Below, piece by piece: positions 1 through 12,016 of a DNA stretch of 64,000 nucleotides. The position numbers and the translations under genes are program-made. The stretch is from Trichobilharzia regenti (Eukaryota; Platyhelminthes; Trematoda; Strigeidida; Schistosomatidae). Under the pieces are notes generated by a model. It was given only the letters and a program-made list of their open reading frames with translations, was not told the DNA's origin and ran no database searches. The number at the start of each line of letters is the position of its first letter. The stretch's first letter is position 1. Location of the stretch: the NCBI GenBank assembly GCA_944472135.2, contig OX235270.1:50468352-50532351 (forward strand). Reading direction: 5' to 3'.

Positions 1-2494
1 TAGCCGAGAAATAACAAAACCTATAAAAAAGACTAGTGTTATACGACTGACTGATTTTTATACCATAACATTAACAAATCTGAGCAAATTTTCTACAAAA
101 GTTAAATTACTGTAATTTTTTTCTTCAAAAATTATAAATATGAAGCATTATCGTTATATTGGAATATTAATACCTGTAACAACCTGGAGGGAATGGCTAA
201 TTACATCGGAGGAAGAATATATGAGATACTCTAGCATTACATTTTGAGGGATTATAGTGTAATTTTGAGGTTCGAGATTATCTAATAGGCTTTTCAAACT
301 GGGCTAAATGAAAAGTAGTCGATAAATTAAAACTTAAAAATAATAAATTCGCTGTTTAAAATCTATCCTTTGATGAGTGATACGAATCTCATTTCGTAAA
401 AATGCAAAAAATAATATAAATGAGTTAAATATTTTCTGTCAATGAGAACGAAGTTGAAATCCCTGGATAATTCCTTTTTGGGGAGAAACAAAAATAGTTT
501 CTGGAAAAAAAGTGAAATTGAAGATCCTGAACAGTACACAAAGTTCATAAAAGTCTCTTCTTTTCAACTCCTGGAATATTTATCTGACACCTGAGTAGCC
601 ACTTATACTAATAAAAAATCTGTTTCTAAGGTCGTCAATTCGTATAAACGTTTCAGTTTTTCCTATGATCACATCAGTGCTGACAATCATAAATTATATT
701 CTAAATAAAACACAAACTGCGTTTATTTTAGTTACACTGTTACATTCTGATTCCTGTGATACGATTTTTGATTGCTATTCCCAAAACTAGTATATTAAAG
801 ATAAACTTATCCCGAGAGAATAGTACTCAAAACAGACAAATAATTATAGCTACTGATCTAAATATTACTAAAGATAATTTCAAAAATAAAAAATATGATG
901 TGAAGACACAAGTCTCTGCTTACCGAAAAAGGATCATAGAAACTTGTATCAAATCGTTCGTTTTTTCAGTAAGTTAAGTAAATTAAAGGACACAATCAGG
1001 AAATCTTTATACATAGTTGCACGCATAGACTCCCAAAAAATAACACTTCAACATTTAGAAAGAAGAGTGCTTGGTTCAAGTCTCATCCTCGAGAACTTTC
1101 AGCTAACAAATATGTTTTCTTGAATATTTGAGATATAAATAAATTTAGAGGAAATATGTGCTAACGATGCATATACGTGAATCAGTGGCGTTGGACACTT
1201 AACCATATGAAAAGATGTCCTCACCCTAATGTGATGCTTATTTTCTGCCCGCAAATTCATTTGTTTGAATACATTCAAAGAAGAGTGACAGCGTGCCACA
1301 ATCAATTAGACTGTCAAGAACATTTTATTAGATCAAAGTTTTTCTTAATTATTCTAAAATATTAAGGGCTGAAATCAAATGAAGCAATTGTAAATTGAAA
1401 GAAATTGCCAAACGTCCTCTCAGATGAGTCTAAGTTCCAGAAACCTGAACCCGGGAAATCACAAGAGGTAGCGGAACAATTCCTAACATTATGTATCCAC
1501 TATTCATGATGACTGAGGTTTGTGAGGTTTTTTCATATTAATATTGTTTAAGGTTACATGCAGTTGATAAGAACCGATGAAATGATGTCACATCCTCCTC
1601 CTCAGTTTGTTAATCTTAATTTGTTAAATTTCAGCAAGGGAAAAGCTTGTACTAATATCTTTGGCTGACGAATGCTTATTTAGAAGGTCTCTTCAATTGT
1701 GTTTCTGCGAAGATTCAGCCTCACTTGAGTAACACTTTCACATGCTCTTACTGCATCGTTCTAGTATTAGAGATATCTGTCTGACCGATGAATGCTAAGT
1801 TATAAGTACCACGTTATTCTTTTTTGAGCCAGAAGAGTATCCCATTTGATTTCTTGTATCTTATTTTGAATAAAATGACAGCTGTATTGCGGAAATGAAT
1901 GACAGTGAATTTTAAGTAGTGGTTTGTGTACAAATGATAGTATGTATCTAAAATTACAATCACAAACATGTTGAAATTGCTTTAGTTTGCCTTACAATCA
2001 AACATAGCAAGGTAAATAGGAATTCGGATTAAAAGCTTTCGTGTTTACTCACTGACAGTAACAGCGGCGAAAACATTTACGAAGATTCTTCATGATAATA
2101 TTTAGTCTGAAACTTTGTTAGTGAAATTGACCTTTCAAATTGTAGCAGAATTATTTTAGTTTTATTAAGACTAGGGTGCGAAGTTCAAGCTAAAGACGCC
2201 ACGAAGTCTGATGACGAAAATGAGGGTAACAAGTATCAGACCATGTACTCAGTTTCATAACTTTTCGTCCTAAACTACACAGTAAAAAGATATGTGAGCT
2301 GCATTACGTGGCTAAGCTACTCAGCAACTGATGGAGCTGTGGATTAATCATATTCGACCCAGTGGTCTGAAAATCCACAGAACCTGGTTTTCGTTTAATG
2401 AAAGGTCATTACCCATCACATAGGTAAAAAATGTTAAATTCAGGAAGCGATTAAGGCACAGAAGGTTGAGTGTGAATACAAATACTCGCCAATA
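1..2494. other. AT-rich sequence, nothing recognised
   Basis: No repeat, RNA gene or convincing coding exon was recognised. Short open frames here (up to about 73 codons) have no family motif and are of the size expected by chance in sequence this AT-rich. Confidence 0.5.
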
Positions 2495-2775
2495 ACATTG
2501 GCTAATGGTTGCGCTATATGATGAACTGGCAGAACTTGGAATTCATGGGCCGTTGGGTTGGGTCCTAGTGGCTTAATAGTCTACGGGCTCACCTTGCGAC
2601 CAGAAGGGCCTGAGTTCGACCCTGCGGCTGAGTACTGCTGCAGAGCCCCAGACTAGAGCGAAACAATCATGCAGTACTCACAGGATTTGCACGGGTTCTC
2701 CAACCGACGTCAGCTCATGATGAAATCCTGTAATCAATGAAATCTTTGCAAACCAACACTTGAAGAAAAATATGG
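2495..2775 (+). mobile_element. SINE-B copy 1 (Sm-alpha-like, tRNA head + hammerhead)
   Basis: A tRNA-like head lies at about 2558-2630, with a degenerate A-box (TGGCTTAATAG) and a B-box (GAGTTCGACCC). It is followed by a hammerhead-derived block at 2632-2677 and a tail reading through GATGAAATCCTG and CCAACACTTGA, shared with the copy at 42.4 kb. The layout matches the Sm-alpha class of schistosome SINE-like repeats, which are known to encode hammerhead ribozymes. Family naming is inference from this layout. Confidence 0.75.
2632..2677 (+). ncRNA. Decayed hammerhead ribozyme core in SINE-B copy 1
   Basis: Stem I strands GTACTG and CAGTAC are intact. The core reads CTGCAGA where CTGANGA is required (A6 to C). 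A GAAA box follows. The outer pairs of stem II remain (GC with GC), and stem III is degraded (CAATCATG). Probably not catalytic. Confidence 0.65.
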
Positions 2776-3147
2776 GTTTTTAAATGTTTGTTGCAAAATG
2801 AGGTTTCAGCTGTGAACAGACTACTATTCAGAAATATGCATAAGTTGATAGTTACAGTAGTGAATTTATCGCAGTCCGTAAAATTTGTTATTTAAAACTT
2901 GACAAACAGTTATCACAGTATTGTTACGTTTTAAAGCCTTCGCTATCAGAAACAAACTTAAAGAATCTAGTAGACTGCCTCTCATGTATTACACTTAGTA
3001 GTAGAATTTTACCAAAAGTGGGCAAGGTATTCTTTTTCACCGAATGGGTCAGTGAGTGGTTTGTTATCTTTACAAAAGCTAACCTAGCTTCAAAAAACTC
3101 AATTTCAGATTACGGGATTCTAATTAATTTCATCCGTTAGATTTCTC

Positions 3148-3450
3148 CACGGACCAGCATGTTAGAGAAATCAGTGGAAACCAGGGGTCACTGGACAGTC
3201 ACCTTGAACTATTTTAGGACTCTTCAACAGTGCGTATCGATGGCTCCTCCAGGGATATTCAGGTTATGAGACCAGACTCGTTGATCATTTAGCTTCTTGG
3301 ACCGAATTTCACTGACTTTATCGACGTTTGTAGCGCTGTCCTAACCAGTGCCTTCCATGAGCTCCTAATTCATCTTGAAATGTTGTGCCTAATTGATCTT
3401 GACTTTCCATCCATCCAGTAGCCATCAGCGAGCTGGATATGACATTCTTA
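3148..3450 (-). mobile_element. SINE-B copy 2, strongly decayed
   Basis: Aligns by eye with the better copy at 32.4-32.8 kb through the hammerhead block (3187-3233), a barely recognisable tRNA-like head (about 3235-3310) and part of the upstream body to about 3450. Many substitutions and small indels indicate an old insertion. The hammerhead core reads TTGAAGA (C3 to T), and the region corresponding to the GAAA box is lost. Confidence 0.6.
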
Positions 3451-5749
3451 TCGTGGAATTTAGACTTATGTAATTTCAGTTCTTAGTTTTTGTGACGATT
3501 ATCTCTAACTGATGTTGGTTTGTGACGAAATCTAACAGCTGATAGTAAAAATCATATTAATAACTATGTGTAGTACTGATTTATCCTTTCCCTTTTGGTT
3601 TGCGTGGCGAATAAAATCCAGCATCCTCTACCTAACACCTAGAAGATTTTGCCATGCTACATTTTATGTCATTCGAAATGCATTCCAATACAACTGTCTT
3701 CCTGGACAAGAATCTTAGCAATTTCATTTTTTTATTCATTTCCTTTTCCTGAACTAAAAACTCTCTGTTCTTTCTGAATTATTGTTATTTGGCAGCACAA
3801 CCAGTGAAACGTAAAGACAGTTATAAGCGAAAAATTATTATCCTACACAGTGCTCTCATAAAAATGAACGGTATATGTTTCGATTTAAATGCAACAAATC
3901 CTATACAACTTTGTTGAATTCTTAGCCAAAAATCATCCAGTATGAGATGAGTTTCGATTCGTTTGAAACAACCAGACTGACTTTGGGACTAGAATTTATA
4001 ATTCATCACTTCACTGCTTCAGAAGATTAACTACTGCTTCGGGAATAACCTCATTTCAGTGCCGAAAGAGTATACTATGATGCTCAAATTCTTATTATAT
4101 TTTAAGTGCTTATTTAATACCATTTTAAGTGAATTACAAATTTTTTTGTAAGAAGGATTCCTGGTCTGTTCAACACGTTTGTAAGTACGCATATGGTCCG
4201 AAAATTTTATGGACGTTCTTGTCATGATATAGTAATAGGAAAGTTTGTAATGAAGAGATTTTAATTTTCATACTTTGCAACACCAGGTGTCCTCAAAATC
4301 ACAAAAGTCTAACCAAGCAAATGACAAAATTGACAATTATTTCCCATTTGAATCAAACAAATGATTTGCCTACACGTAAATTTATAACCGAAGGGGACTC
4401 AGCATTTCATATAAATAGTTACTTAGGTATGCATTAATCAGGAGTTACACAGAAATGAGTTGCTTTCTAGTGGATGATGATTGGAAAATTTACCATAAAC
4501 TAAATTCGATTAGCCAATGTCAGGGAATCATGTTTGTACTGCTCCAATTTTCAGTATTACATACCCTTACAGCTGGTAAAATTAATTAACTTTAAAACAG
4601 TAAGTTCCTCTAAGTGGCTTTCATGAAGATAAAGTTTATCAACCCGTACTATGTAAGATTTTATTGTTCCATATATGTATTCAGAAAGAAATTAATGAAT
4701 AATTACTAGTCCTAGAGAAATCCTACTTCGAAAAGTATGTGTCATTAAAAAAATCATATCTGTACGTGTAACTATCCATGAAATATCGTGTGCAAAACTA
4801 AAATCATTTACGCAGACATAAATTTGTGTGGGCCCACTGAAGCACAAAAGAGTGAAAATGCTAAACAGACTAAGTTTAATTGAATCATGTGTGCGTACTT
4901 ATCAAACAATAAAAAATAGAATAATTTTTGTCATTTTAGTTATCTATGCATTGGGATTTTATTGATAAAAGTGATATGATGTACTTACCCAGTATGCGTC
5001 CACATAACATTTTTTATTCGTACTAAAACCGAATATGAATTTAGACTGAAAACAAATTTTGTACTTAGCCCCATCAATGGTCTTAGAGGTTCGCTGACAG
5101 CAGACACCCAAATACATAATTCTAAACTTGAAATTGTGTAAGTGTTCAGTAAAATTAACTTGTTACATATATATTAGTAAGACACATATAACACATTTCT
5201 TCAGTTACCTTCGTCATACTAAAGAGTTACGAAAATTATGTGCTTTTTTATTCTGAAACTTCTTTTTATTTGTGAACAGACGGAAATATTCTTTTTTAAT
5301 TAGGTATCACCATGTTCATAGGCTTAAAAGAACTACGGATGCAGTTTACGCCTACTAATGAAGTGGTGACATGATTATCACAGGTGATGTAGAATAAAGT
5401 TAACTACTTCCAGATAGCATGAAGAAGAATCGCTAGTTCCTGAACAACAATTTTATTTGCTGAGAAACATGATGGAACACAATTATCCAATAATTCAGAT
5501 GAAATTATTCAGAAGTAAGTCAATGTCAGTTGACAGAAGTGCATCAATGAGTAAATTGATTGTTACTTAGGTCAAGTGAGGTTAACCACTAAAAAATTAA
5601 GTAGGCAATGACTGATATGATATTTCCTTGAAATTAACGAAATGAAGCTGAATTAATTCTTTCATTCATTAATGCGAAGACATTTGGCATGTTTGTCCAG
5701 TCTCAAATCAGCTAGATATCTACTGATTCAACTAGAGACTTAGACGTCC
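3451..5749. other. AT-rich sequence, nothing recognised
   Basis: No repeat family member, RNA gene or coding exon could be supported. Confidence 0.5.

Positions 5750-5780
<31 letters not shown>
5750..5780. repeat. (TA)n microsatellite
   Basis: About 12 uninterrupted TA units, then a short interrupted extension. Confidence 0.95.
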
Positions 5781-7255
5781 TGAATGGACGCTCATCTTTT
5801 TATCCTTTAAATATGTAGTGTGTAGTCGGGAGCGACTTCATCTAAGTAGTTGTGAACCTCTCACTGGCTGACAACATCAGTAGTGCTGCACACAGATATG
5901 TGTTGTGCTTCTGTCTGGCTGTGGTGATATATTGTCATCTACATACCTTCTTTCCTTCTTGTCATTTTTAGTTCAACACTCTTAAAACATTTAGATATTC
6001 TTTGCTACATATCCTTAGGGTAATGTTTCAATGATGCATCGAATTGTAACCTGAGTAATCCCTTCTTTGTATTCTCTTAAGCAAAGATTACTGTAATATA
6101 AATAATAATGCATAAGGGATTGTATCAGAAGACTGTCTCTCGTTTAACTAATGTCGACGGCAAGTCAAAAAGTGAAACTAGTTACCAGTTTGATTTTCCG
6201 TAAAGATGACACTGATCTTGGGTTCTGAATAATGTCAAGAATGCGAAATTCATTTAAATAACATTACTTCAGTATCCCACTTCCTCATGAAAATGTCGGT
6301 TAGAATGTTTTTAAGATGTTTTCTCAAGTTTGTTTTATCAAGTCAATTATTATTACGAAAAACTGGGACGTTGCTTTTTCACATTATTATGTGTCTTTCA
6401 CATATTCATTAATATTTTAAATACTCTGAGTTGTGTCCTCAAATGACACATTCGTGGATGTAGGGGAAAATGAAGTACACTGAAAAGTTTCAACAATCGA
6501 TTAAGACACTCAGTAAACAGACGACCATGGGAAACTGATTTAAATTCAACTGGTTGTTTCTTTTTAGAGTTGCCTATTGACCAATGAACTTTACGTTATT
6601 TGTTTAAGATTTCATTGCAGTCTTTGTTATTCACTCAATGTATAAGTGATTTCCCCAAATGTTGCACGATTTAAATAAACATAAAGAATGCAGAAATTCT
6701 TGTCACAACTTAATCCCGTACCTCGCAAATTGTTTTAAACATTATTCACCACAGATCCTACAATTTCCGCTCTGAAATTTTGAAAAAACACACTGGAACA
6801 TGGCAATTAGTTTTGGAGGTATTCACATCATCTAAACAGTTCATAACCGAAGTCTATGGCGTGGTCCAAAATTTTATTTATCACCGATTCCTCAACGGTT
6901 CTCATCAGAAAGAAGAGGAAGGATTTTCATAAAACTTCATTACAACATGGCTAAATGGAAGATTTCAAAAATGCCCAACTACACGAACAATGAAACTTGC
7001 ACCAAAAGAGAAAAACGCAAACACACCAATATAATAATACTAAATATATGACCACTTCATTATTGGAGTCATTCATATTTGATTATTAGGACCATTTACC
7101 TTTTTTGATAATCTCTTCTGAAAAAAATTTCGCAGATACAGAATATTAATTCTAATATTTCATGTTGAAGTCTCATGCTCTATCAGAAATATTGTTTGGA
7201 TAAAAGCGGTAATTGTTATCATATGTATTTCAGGGGTAGCCAGTTACACAGGTAT

Positions 7256-7258
<3 letters not shown>
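5781..7258. other. AT-rich sequence, nothing recognised
   Basis: No supported feature between the two TA tracts. Confidence 0.5.

Positions 7259-7309
<51 letters not shown>
7259..7309. repeat. (TA)n microsatellite, about 25 units
   Basis: Longest TA tract in the window. A SINE-A copy follows within 10 bases, and another TA tract resumes on the far side at about 7553, so the SINE probably inserted into one pre-existing TA array. Confidence 0.95.
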
Positions 7310-7312
<3 letters not shown>

Positions 7313-7318
7313 AATATA

Positions 7319-7544
7319 GCGTCGGTGGCATAGCGGTTAGGACGCTCGCTGACCATGCACATGGCCCGGGGTTCGATGCCCGGCCGACGCACTCCTTCAT
7401 CCCGCTAAGCAAGAAATAATCCTGGCAAAGAGGAAAGGTTGGGCATGAGACTAGCAACCCTATCCTGTGAAATAAACACTGCTACAGAAACTTCAAGCCA
7501 CTAACTTGAAGTCCTATTTTCCACTGGGAACGTGAAGGAAAAAA
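7319..7544 (+). mobile_element. SINE-A copy 1 (tRNA-headed SINE)
   Basis: The head at 7319-7391 resembles a tRNA gene. Acceptor-like arms GCGTCGG and CCGACGC pair perfectly. The A-box-like block is TGGCATAGCGG and the B-box is GGTTCGATGCC. A body of about 150 bp follows (GGTTGGGCATGAGACTAGC, AACACTGCTACAGAAACTTC), ending with CGTGAAGGAAAAAA. Full-length relative to the copies at 30.1 and 52.7 kb. The head is a SINE promoter rather than a tRNA gene, because the same head and body recur elsewhere and the anticodon arm does not fold properly. Confidence 0.85.
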
Positions 7545-7552
7545 ATATGTAG

Positions 7553-7576
7553 ATATATATATATATATATATATAT
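7553..7576. repeat. (TA)n microsatellite
   Basis: About 12 TA units immediately downstream of SINE-A copy 1. Likely the other half of the tract at 7259-7309. Confidence 0.9.
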
Positions 7577-7751
7577 GTATAAACATTCGGATGATATACC
7601 TAAAGGATAACGACGCGCTTCTTATTGCCTGACTTCAGTGTGAATAATGGAATGCATTTCACCAGACGAATGTACCGTCCCGCCTAACAAATTGGTGTTA
7701 CTGAGAGATATTTTCAAATTACAAATAATCAAATAACATACATAATTGCTT

Positions 7752-7771
7752 TATATATATATATATATATT
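7752..7771. repeat. (TA)n microsatellite
   Basis: About 10 TA units. Confidence 0.9.
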
Positions 7772-9207
7772 AACTTTTAGGATATGCACTGAATTGTTTT
7801 CGTTACAACTTCAAAAAATAAAAACATCTGATTTGTCACAACATGTTGTAATGTGTCATTCTACCTTATTCAGCTTAAAACAGTTTGCAAAGCTTGACTA
7901 CTGAATTATTTCTGACACCCATAATGTGTCTGGTCTGCTCATTGCATACTGTTTGTTTTAGAAACAAAATATGTTCAGATGGATTTCATATTCAAATTTC
8001 CATCAACATTGATTGGTGTGGGTGACTCGCATGTCCCATTCAATTTTAGATTAGTTTAATAACTGAATGCCTACATACTTAGCTGTCATTGTAAATCTCA
8101 GTTAACACTAACAGTGTTTCAGAAGAATTCTTTGTATTGATATAGGTGTGCAATTTCCAACGCTGTTTGATTACCATGATTCTCTGAAATTTTTCAGAGC
8201 TGGTATTACTTGCGTCTATGAAATCTGTAGAGTTAAACCAACTTAGCATTGAGCTTATTCGTATCTTAGAGTCTTGGAGGAGCATCAGCTTATCCCTTGA
8301 CAAGTCTTCGAAATCAAGAAATCTAACTTGTAGGAATAGCTAAGGAAATGACACTCATAGATAATTCAACACTTCTATCCCAGAAACATGCATTACATTG
8401 CCTAATTGAGTTCGACAGATCTGAATATTGTGTACTTATAGATATATACCAGTCCAAAAGCAATTTCGGGAGAAGTACTAGAAATTCACTAGAATTCACT
8501 ACATATCTTTCTTCTGAAAATTGGTTTGTAAGCCTTTGCTATGCCTAATCCCAAATCAATAATTTTCTAGCTTTTAATTAAAGTGAGGACAGTGGTTTTT
8601 ACAGAATAAGAGGGCACCATCGTTTATTTCGTCGGCTGCTCGTCAGCTGCGTATGGCCTAAATAATTTAATTATTTTATGTACAGAACAATGAAACGTGG
8701 TGCCAGATGACAGGAGATTCTTACCTAGTAAACAGCGCTCAGAAGACTACACTCATGTAGCTTATACACAGAAGGTTTAAGTTTAAAAAGGAAATGATTG
8801 CATTGATACAATGAAAAAGGCTTGCGTAATAAGGACAAGATGTAGGTGAGATTTCGAGTAACTAATATGCTAATTAACAATGTGATGAGTTCAACCAAAT
8901 CATAGAGGGAAAGACAGTGAAGGGAGAAAGGATAAAGCCAAAGATCACATGATACATAGAAGAGAATGTAAAGATATTCACCCACCATGGTCGAGGAAGG
9001 ACTTAGTCTTTCAGGTATACGCATGCGATTATAAATGAAAAATAAAGTACGTATGTGATAATTTGACCTGTCGATTACAGATAACACCCTGATGCATATA
9101 GTTTTACTTCTTTCACTATTATTTGAATCTTGGGCAGTTATGAAAGGCTCAGGAGTTTTGCTGGTCTTGAAGACGATGCACCTTCAAATTAGTCCTTAAG
9201 CTATATG

Positions 9208-9208
<1 letters not shown>
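7772..9208. other. AT-rich sequence, nothing recognised
   Basis: Contains a 120-codon minus-strand open frame at 8725-9087. Its composition (runs of L, Y, S and F) and lack of any motif suggest chance. No other feature supported. Confidence 0.45.

Positions 9209-9240
<32 letters not shown>
9209..9240. repeat. (TA)n microsatellite
   Basis: About 16 TA units. Confidence 0.95.
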
Positions 9241-9241
<1 letters not shown>

Positions 9242-10109
9242 GGATAAAAGAAAGACTAACTTGACTGCTAGAACTGGGTAACTTGTAAAAATGAGTGCAT
9301 TTTAGTGAAGTAATTATGATGTCTTTTTTCTGACTATATTCATTTGAAATTAATTAACAGTAAGTGATAGACTATTAAATCTCGTATAGTGAAGAAAATA
9401 TGCCCTCAAATATGAAGATATGATTTCCACATGACTGAGATAAATAACCTAAAGATTCAAGTATAACTAGCCACATAACAAATACTATTTCATTGATTCA
9501 CTAATTTCATAGCTTGAATCCTGTGGGAATGAAGTACTTCATATGAAATGAAGTCGATATTTCAATCCACTGAATAATAAGACTTTTAAACATCTTTTCA
9601 TATCGCTGTTTATTTTTTAAATGTAACTTTATAAAGTATTTTACAGTGCAACGGTGTAAGTGAACTCAAACAGCTGTTTCGATAATGACTTTAGCAATTG
9701 TTAAATTATAATTATGCAAAATTAGTCGACGTTTCAAATCTGTTTTACAATTTGTAAAATTGTTAGAACTTAATAGTTTTGATGTTATTAACGTTACCAT
9801 TTGATTTTTCAAAGTATGAAATAAACAAAAAATACTTTCACTAAAAGAATACAGAAACAAATATATCCACATGAAGTGGCTGTTTTGATGAAATATTTGC
9901 ATGTCAGGACGGAGAAAGTAGTTGATGAAAACCTTAATTATAATTTCTTCTAAGTCGTAAAACTTTTTTCCCACGAACGATACATTTATTTAAAATTCTG
10001 TATTAAGATTATTCCTTGAAAAAGAAATGAAACCACTTTAACCATTTAAGTGTGTTGAGACTCTTGTTCCTCCACCTATAATCTAATAACTTTCTTTCTG
10101 GTTAATTTT

Positions 10110-10950
10110 TTTATTATTATTCCCTTGGATCTCAAATGGAATATAGGGCTTCATTTCATCCTTTTCTTTGCGCTCCACTTCAGCTGACTCCACGATTTCC
10201 CACAAGCTTCCATCTCTCCCTGTCACGATCCACTCCATGTCATCTTCGGACAACAAGCTGGTTGTTTCCCACTCGGGTTCCGATTGAGAGCCCAGCGTGC
10301 GATGTCATTCGACGATATCTTCACCGTGTGTCTGATCCATCCTAAATTCCTTCGGCATTTTTGTTTGTCGGTTAGTTTGTTCCTATTTTTTCTTATTACT
10401 AATTCTTTCTGACCATTTGATCATCAGTATTTAGTGAAGGCAACTGTGATGAAAGTTTGTACTGGCCTGTTAGAAATGCGTTTAACGACGTGGCAAGTTT
10501 CTAATTCATACAGAAGTAAGTGACTTCATACTTGTCTTGAAAATCCGAATATTGCTGTTTATGTACAGTACAGAAGATTTACAAACTGATTTCAGGTTAA
10601 TGAATGTTCATCTTGACTTTCTGACTCTGATTATGATATCCTTATCCGTGTTGTCGCTTGTAGTTGAAACGATGCTTCTCATATAAAGGAAGTAAGCGAG
10701 CTCTTTCAGATTTCTTCTGATGGCAGAGATATTTGCATTGTTGATGGTTGGTTATCTTCATGACTTCTATCTTGTCTATGTTTACTTGAAGTCCTATCTT
10801 CGCTGCTTCTCCCCTCAGCTTGTCCGTTTTAGCTTGTACTTTCAGATCATAGCAAATTATCTCCTTTATAGTCATCGTTATATCTGTTATCATCACCTTC
10901 AGCACTATTATAGCTAAAAATTTTCTTGACACAGCTTTCAATATCAACTA
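10110..10950 (-). mobile_element. RTE-like LINE, 3' end, old copy
   Basis: On the minus strand, 10642-10947 encodes a recognisable piece of the region after the RT palm of RTE-clade LINEs (AAKIGLQVNIDKIEVMKI). The same stretch occurs in the better RTE copy at 56.6 kb. Downstream are frameshifted remnants of the conserved C-terminal region (LGWIRHTVKISSNDIARWAL). The 3' end at about 10138-10152 reads as the complement of GAAGCCCTATATTCC and ends in an (AATA)-rich tail near 10110. Stops and frameshifts throughout make it a dead fragment. Confidence 0.7.
10642..10947 (-). pseudogene. RTE reverse transcriptase C-terminal remnant
   Basis: The middle of this 101-codon frame matches the RTE RT segment KIGLQVNIDKTEVMKI found in the copy at 56.57-57.26 kb. 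The ends of the frame are chance extensions or frameshifted sequence. It lacks the catalytic palm motifs, so it cannot be an active enzyme. Confidence 0.65.
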
Positions 10951-11112
10951 CTCTTGAGAACGTTTTCTGTGTTTCATTCACTCTAATATGAAAAAACATT
11001 ACACATTGTGAAAATCACTCACTTACGATGAAAGAAAAGAACTTTTCATTTTTCACCTTAGGCAACTTTAAAATCCCCATTGAGTCATTTAAAAAAAGGG
11101 TTCAGAGAAGAG

Positions 11113-11156
11113 TTACTCCTCTTTACGGCGATATCATTCTCAAGCGGTACAATTGC
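11113..11156 (-). repeat. Short dispersed motif, minus-strand copy
   Basis: Inverted copy of the block at 11725-11763 (shared GGCGATATCATTCTCAAGC). Related blocks occur at 32231-32275 and, partially, at 59150-59188. Origin unknown; it could be an end of an unrecognised retroelement. Confidence 0.6.
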
Positions 11157-11724
11157 ATATGTGTATATGGTAAATTTTCCTAACAACAAAATGAATATTC
11201 CCAAAGACGCGTGTCATTAGAATTGTAAATTTTAGATAGCAAATTGCGTAATGTAGAAACAGTAACCGGGCAGCAACTAGCATGAAATTAAATAAGTAAG
11301 TTGAGTGACGTAATCTAGATGATGGAGTTGATTAGATCCCAACTAAAATTGAATGAAAGTCAAGTTAATAAAAGTGGTATTAACGGCTCTAGATTTAATA
11401 GGAGGCAGGGGGACGAAAACAAAACAATTAAGAAAGAAACAAAAATTACGTATTTGCTGTTAAGATAGATCAGGTCCATTGTAGATTTAATGACTGAACA
11501 AACTTCTTTTATATGAAGTGTTTAGGATTTGACGTGTGAATTGCTATTGCTTCCAAGATTTGAATAAGTTTTATTGGTGCTCTTTTACCGAGATTCCCGC
11601 GTATTCTGTAGTTAACTTCGAATTTCCTACATGGGTTCGCTTGGTGTTCAGATTCGATCAGGGGTGCCAGGATAGAGCTCCTTTATATAACAATAGTATA
11701 AGTGTATACATTTGGATAACAAAC

Positions 11725-11763
11725 GCGATTGTACAGCTTGAGAATGATATCGCCGAAAGAGTT
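11725..11763 (+). repeat. Short dispersed motif, plus-strand copy
   Basis: Reads GCGATTGTACAGCTTGAGAA and continues through ATCGCCGAAAGAG. GCGAT and ATCGC can pair to close a hairpin just before the GAAA. It faces the copy at 11113-11156 in inverted orientation, about 570 bp apart. Confidence 0.6.
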
Positions 11764-11963
11764 ATTTTTTAGTTTCATATTTCGCCCTTGTAAATATATG
11801 AAAAAATAGATAAATGTGAAGCGTAAATTCAGGTGAAAAGTGTAGACTGATCTAACGTCCACGTGAAAATACAATTTAATTTTCTTGCATATTTGCACAT
11901 AGTTGCAGTAAGCGCTTTCACTTCAAATAACAACCAAGTTCTTTACTGAATTGTTGTTCACAT

Positions 11964-12016
11964 AATATCGTTTTCTTTTTCATTTATTGGGAAATACAAA
12001 AACCTTTATTACAATG
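11964..12016 (+). repeat. PLE2 arm scrap
   Basis: Shares TATTGGGAAATACAAAAACC-type sequence and flanking T-rich sequence with the outer end of the right PLE2 arm (about 28761-28804). Only about 50 bp is recognisable. Confidence 0.55.

Noticed and set aside
7319..7391. Functional tRNA gene
   Set aside because: A- and B-boxes and an acceptor-like stem are present, but the anticodon arm does not fold correctly and the same head plus body recurs at 30.1, 52.7 and 59.8 kb, so it is a SINE head.
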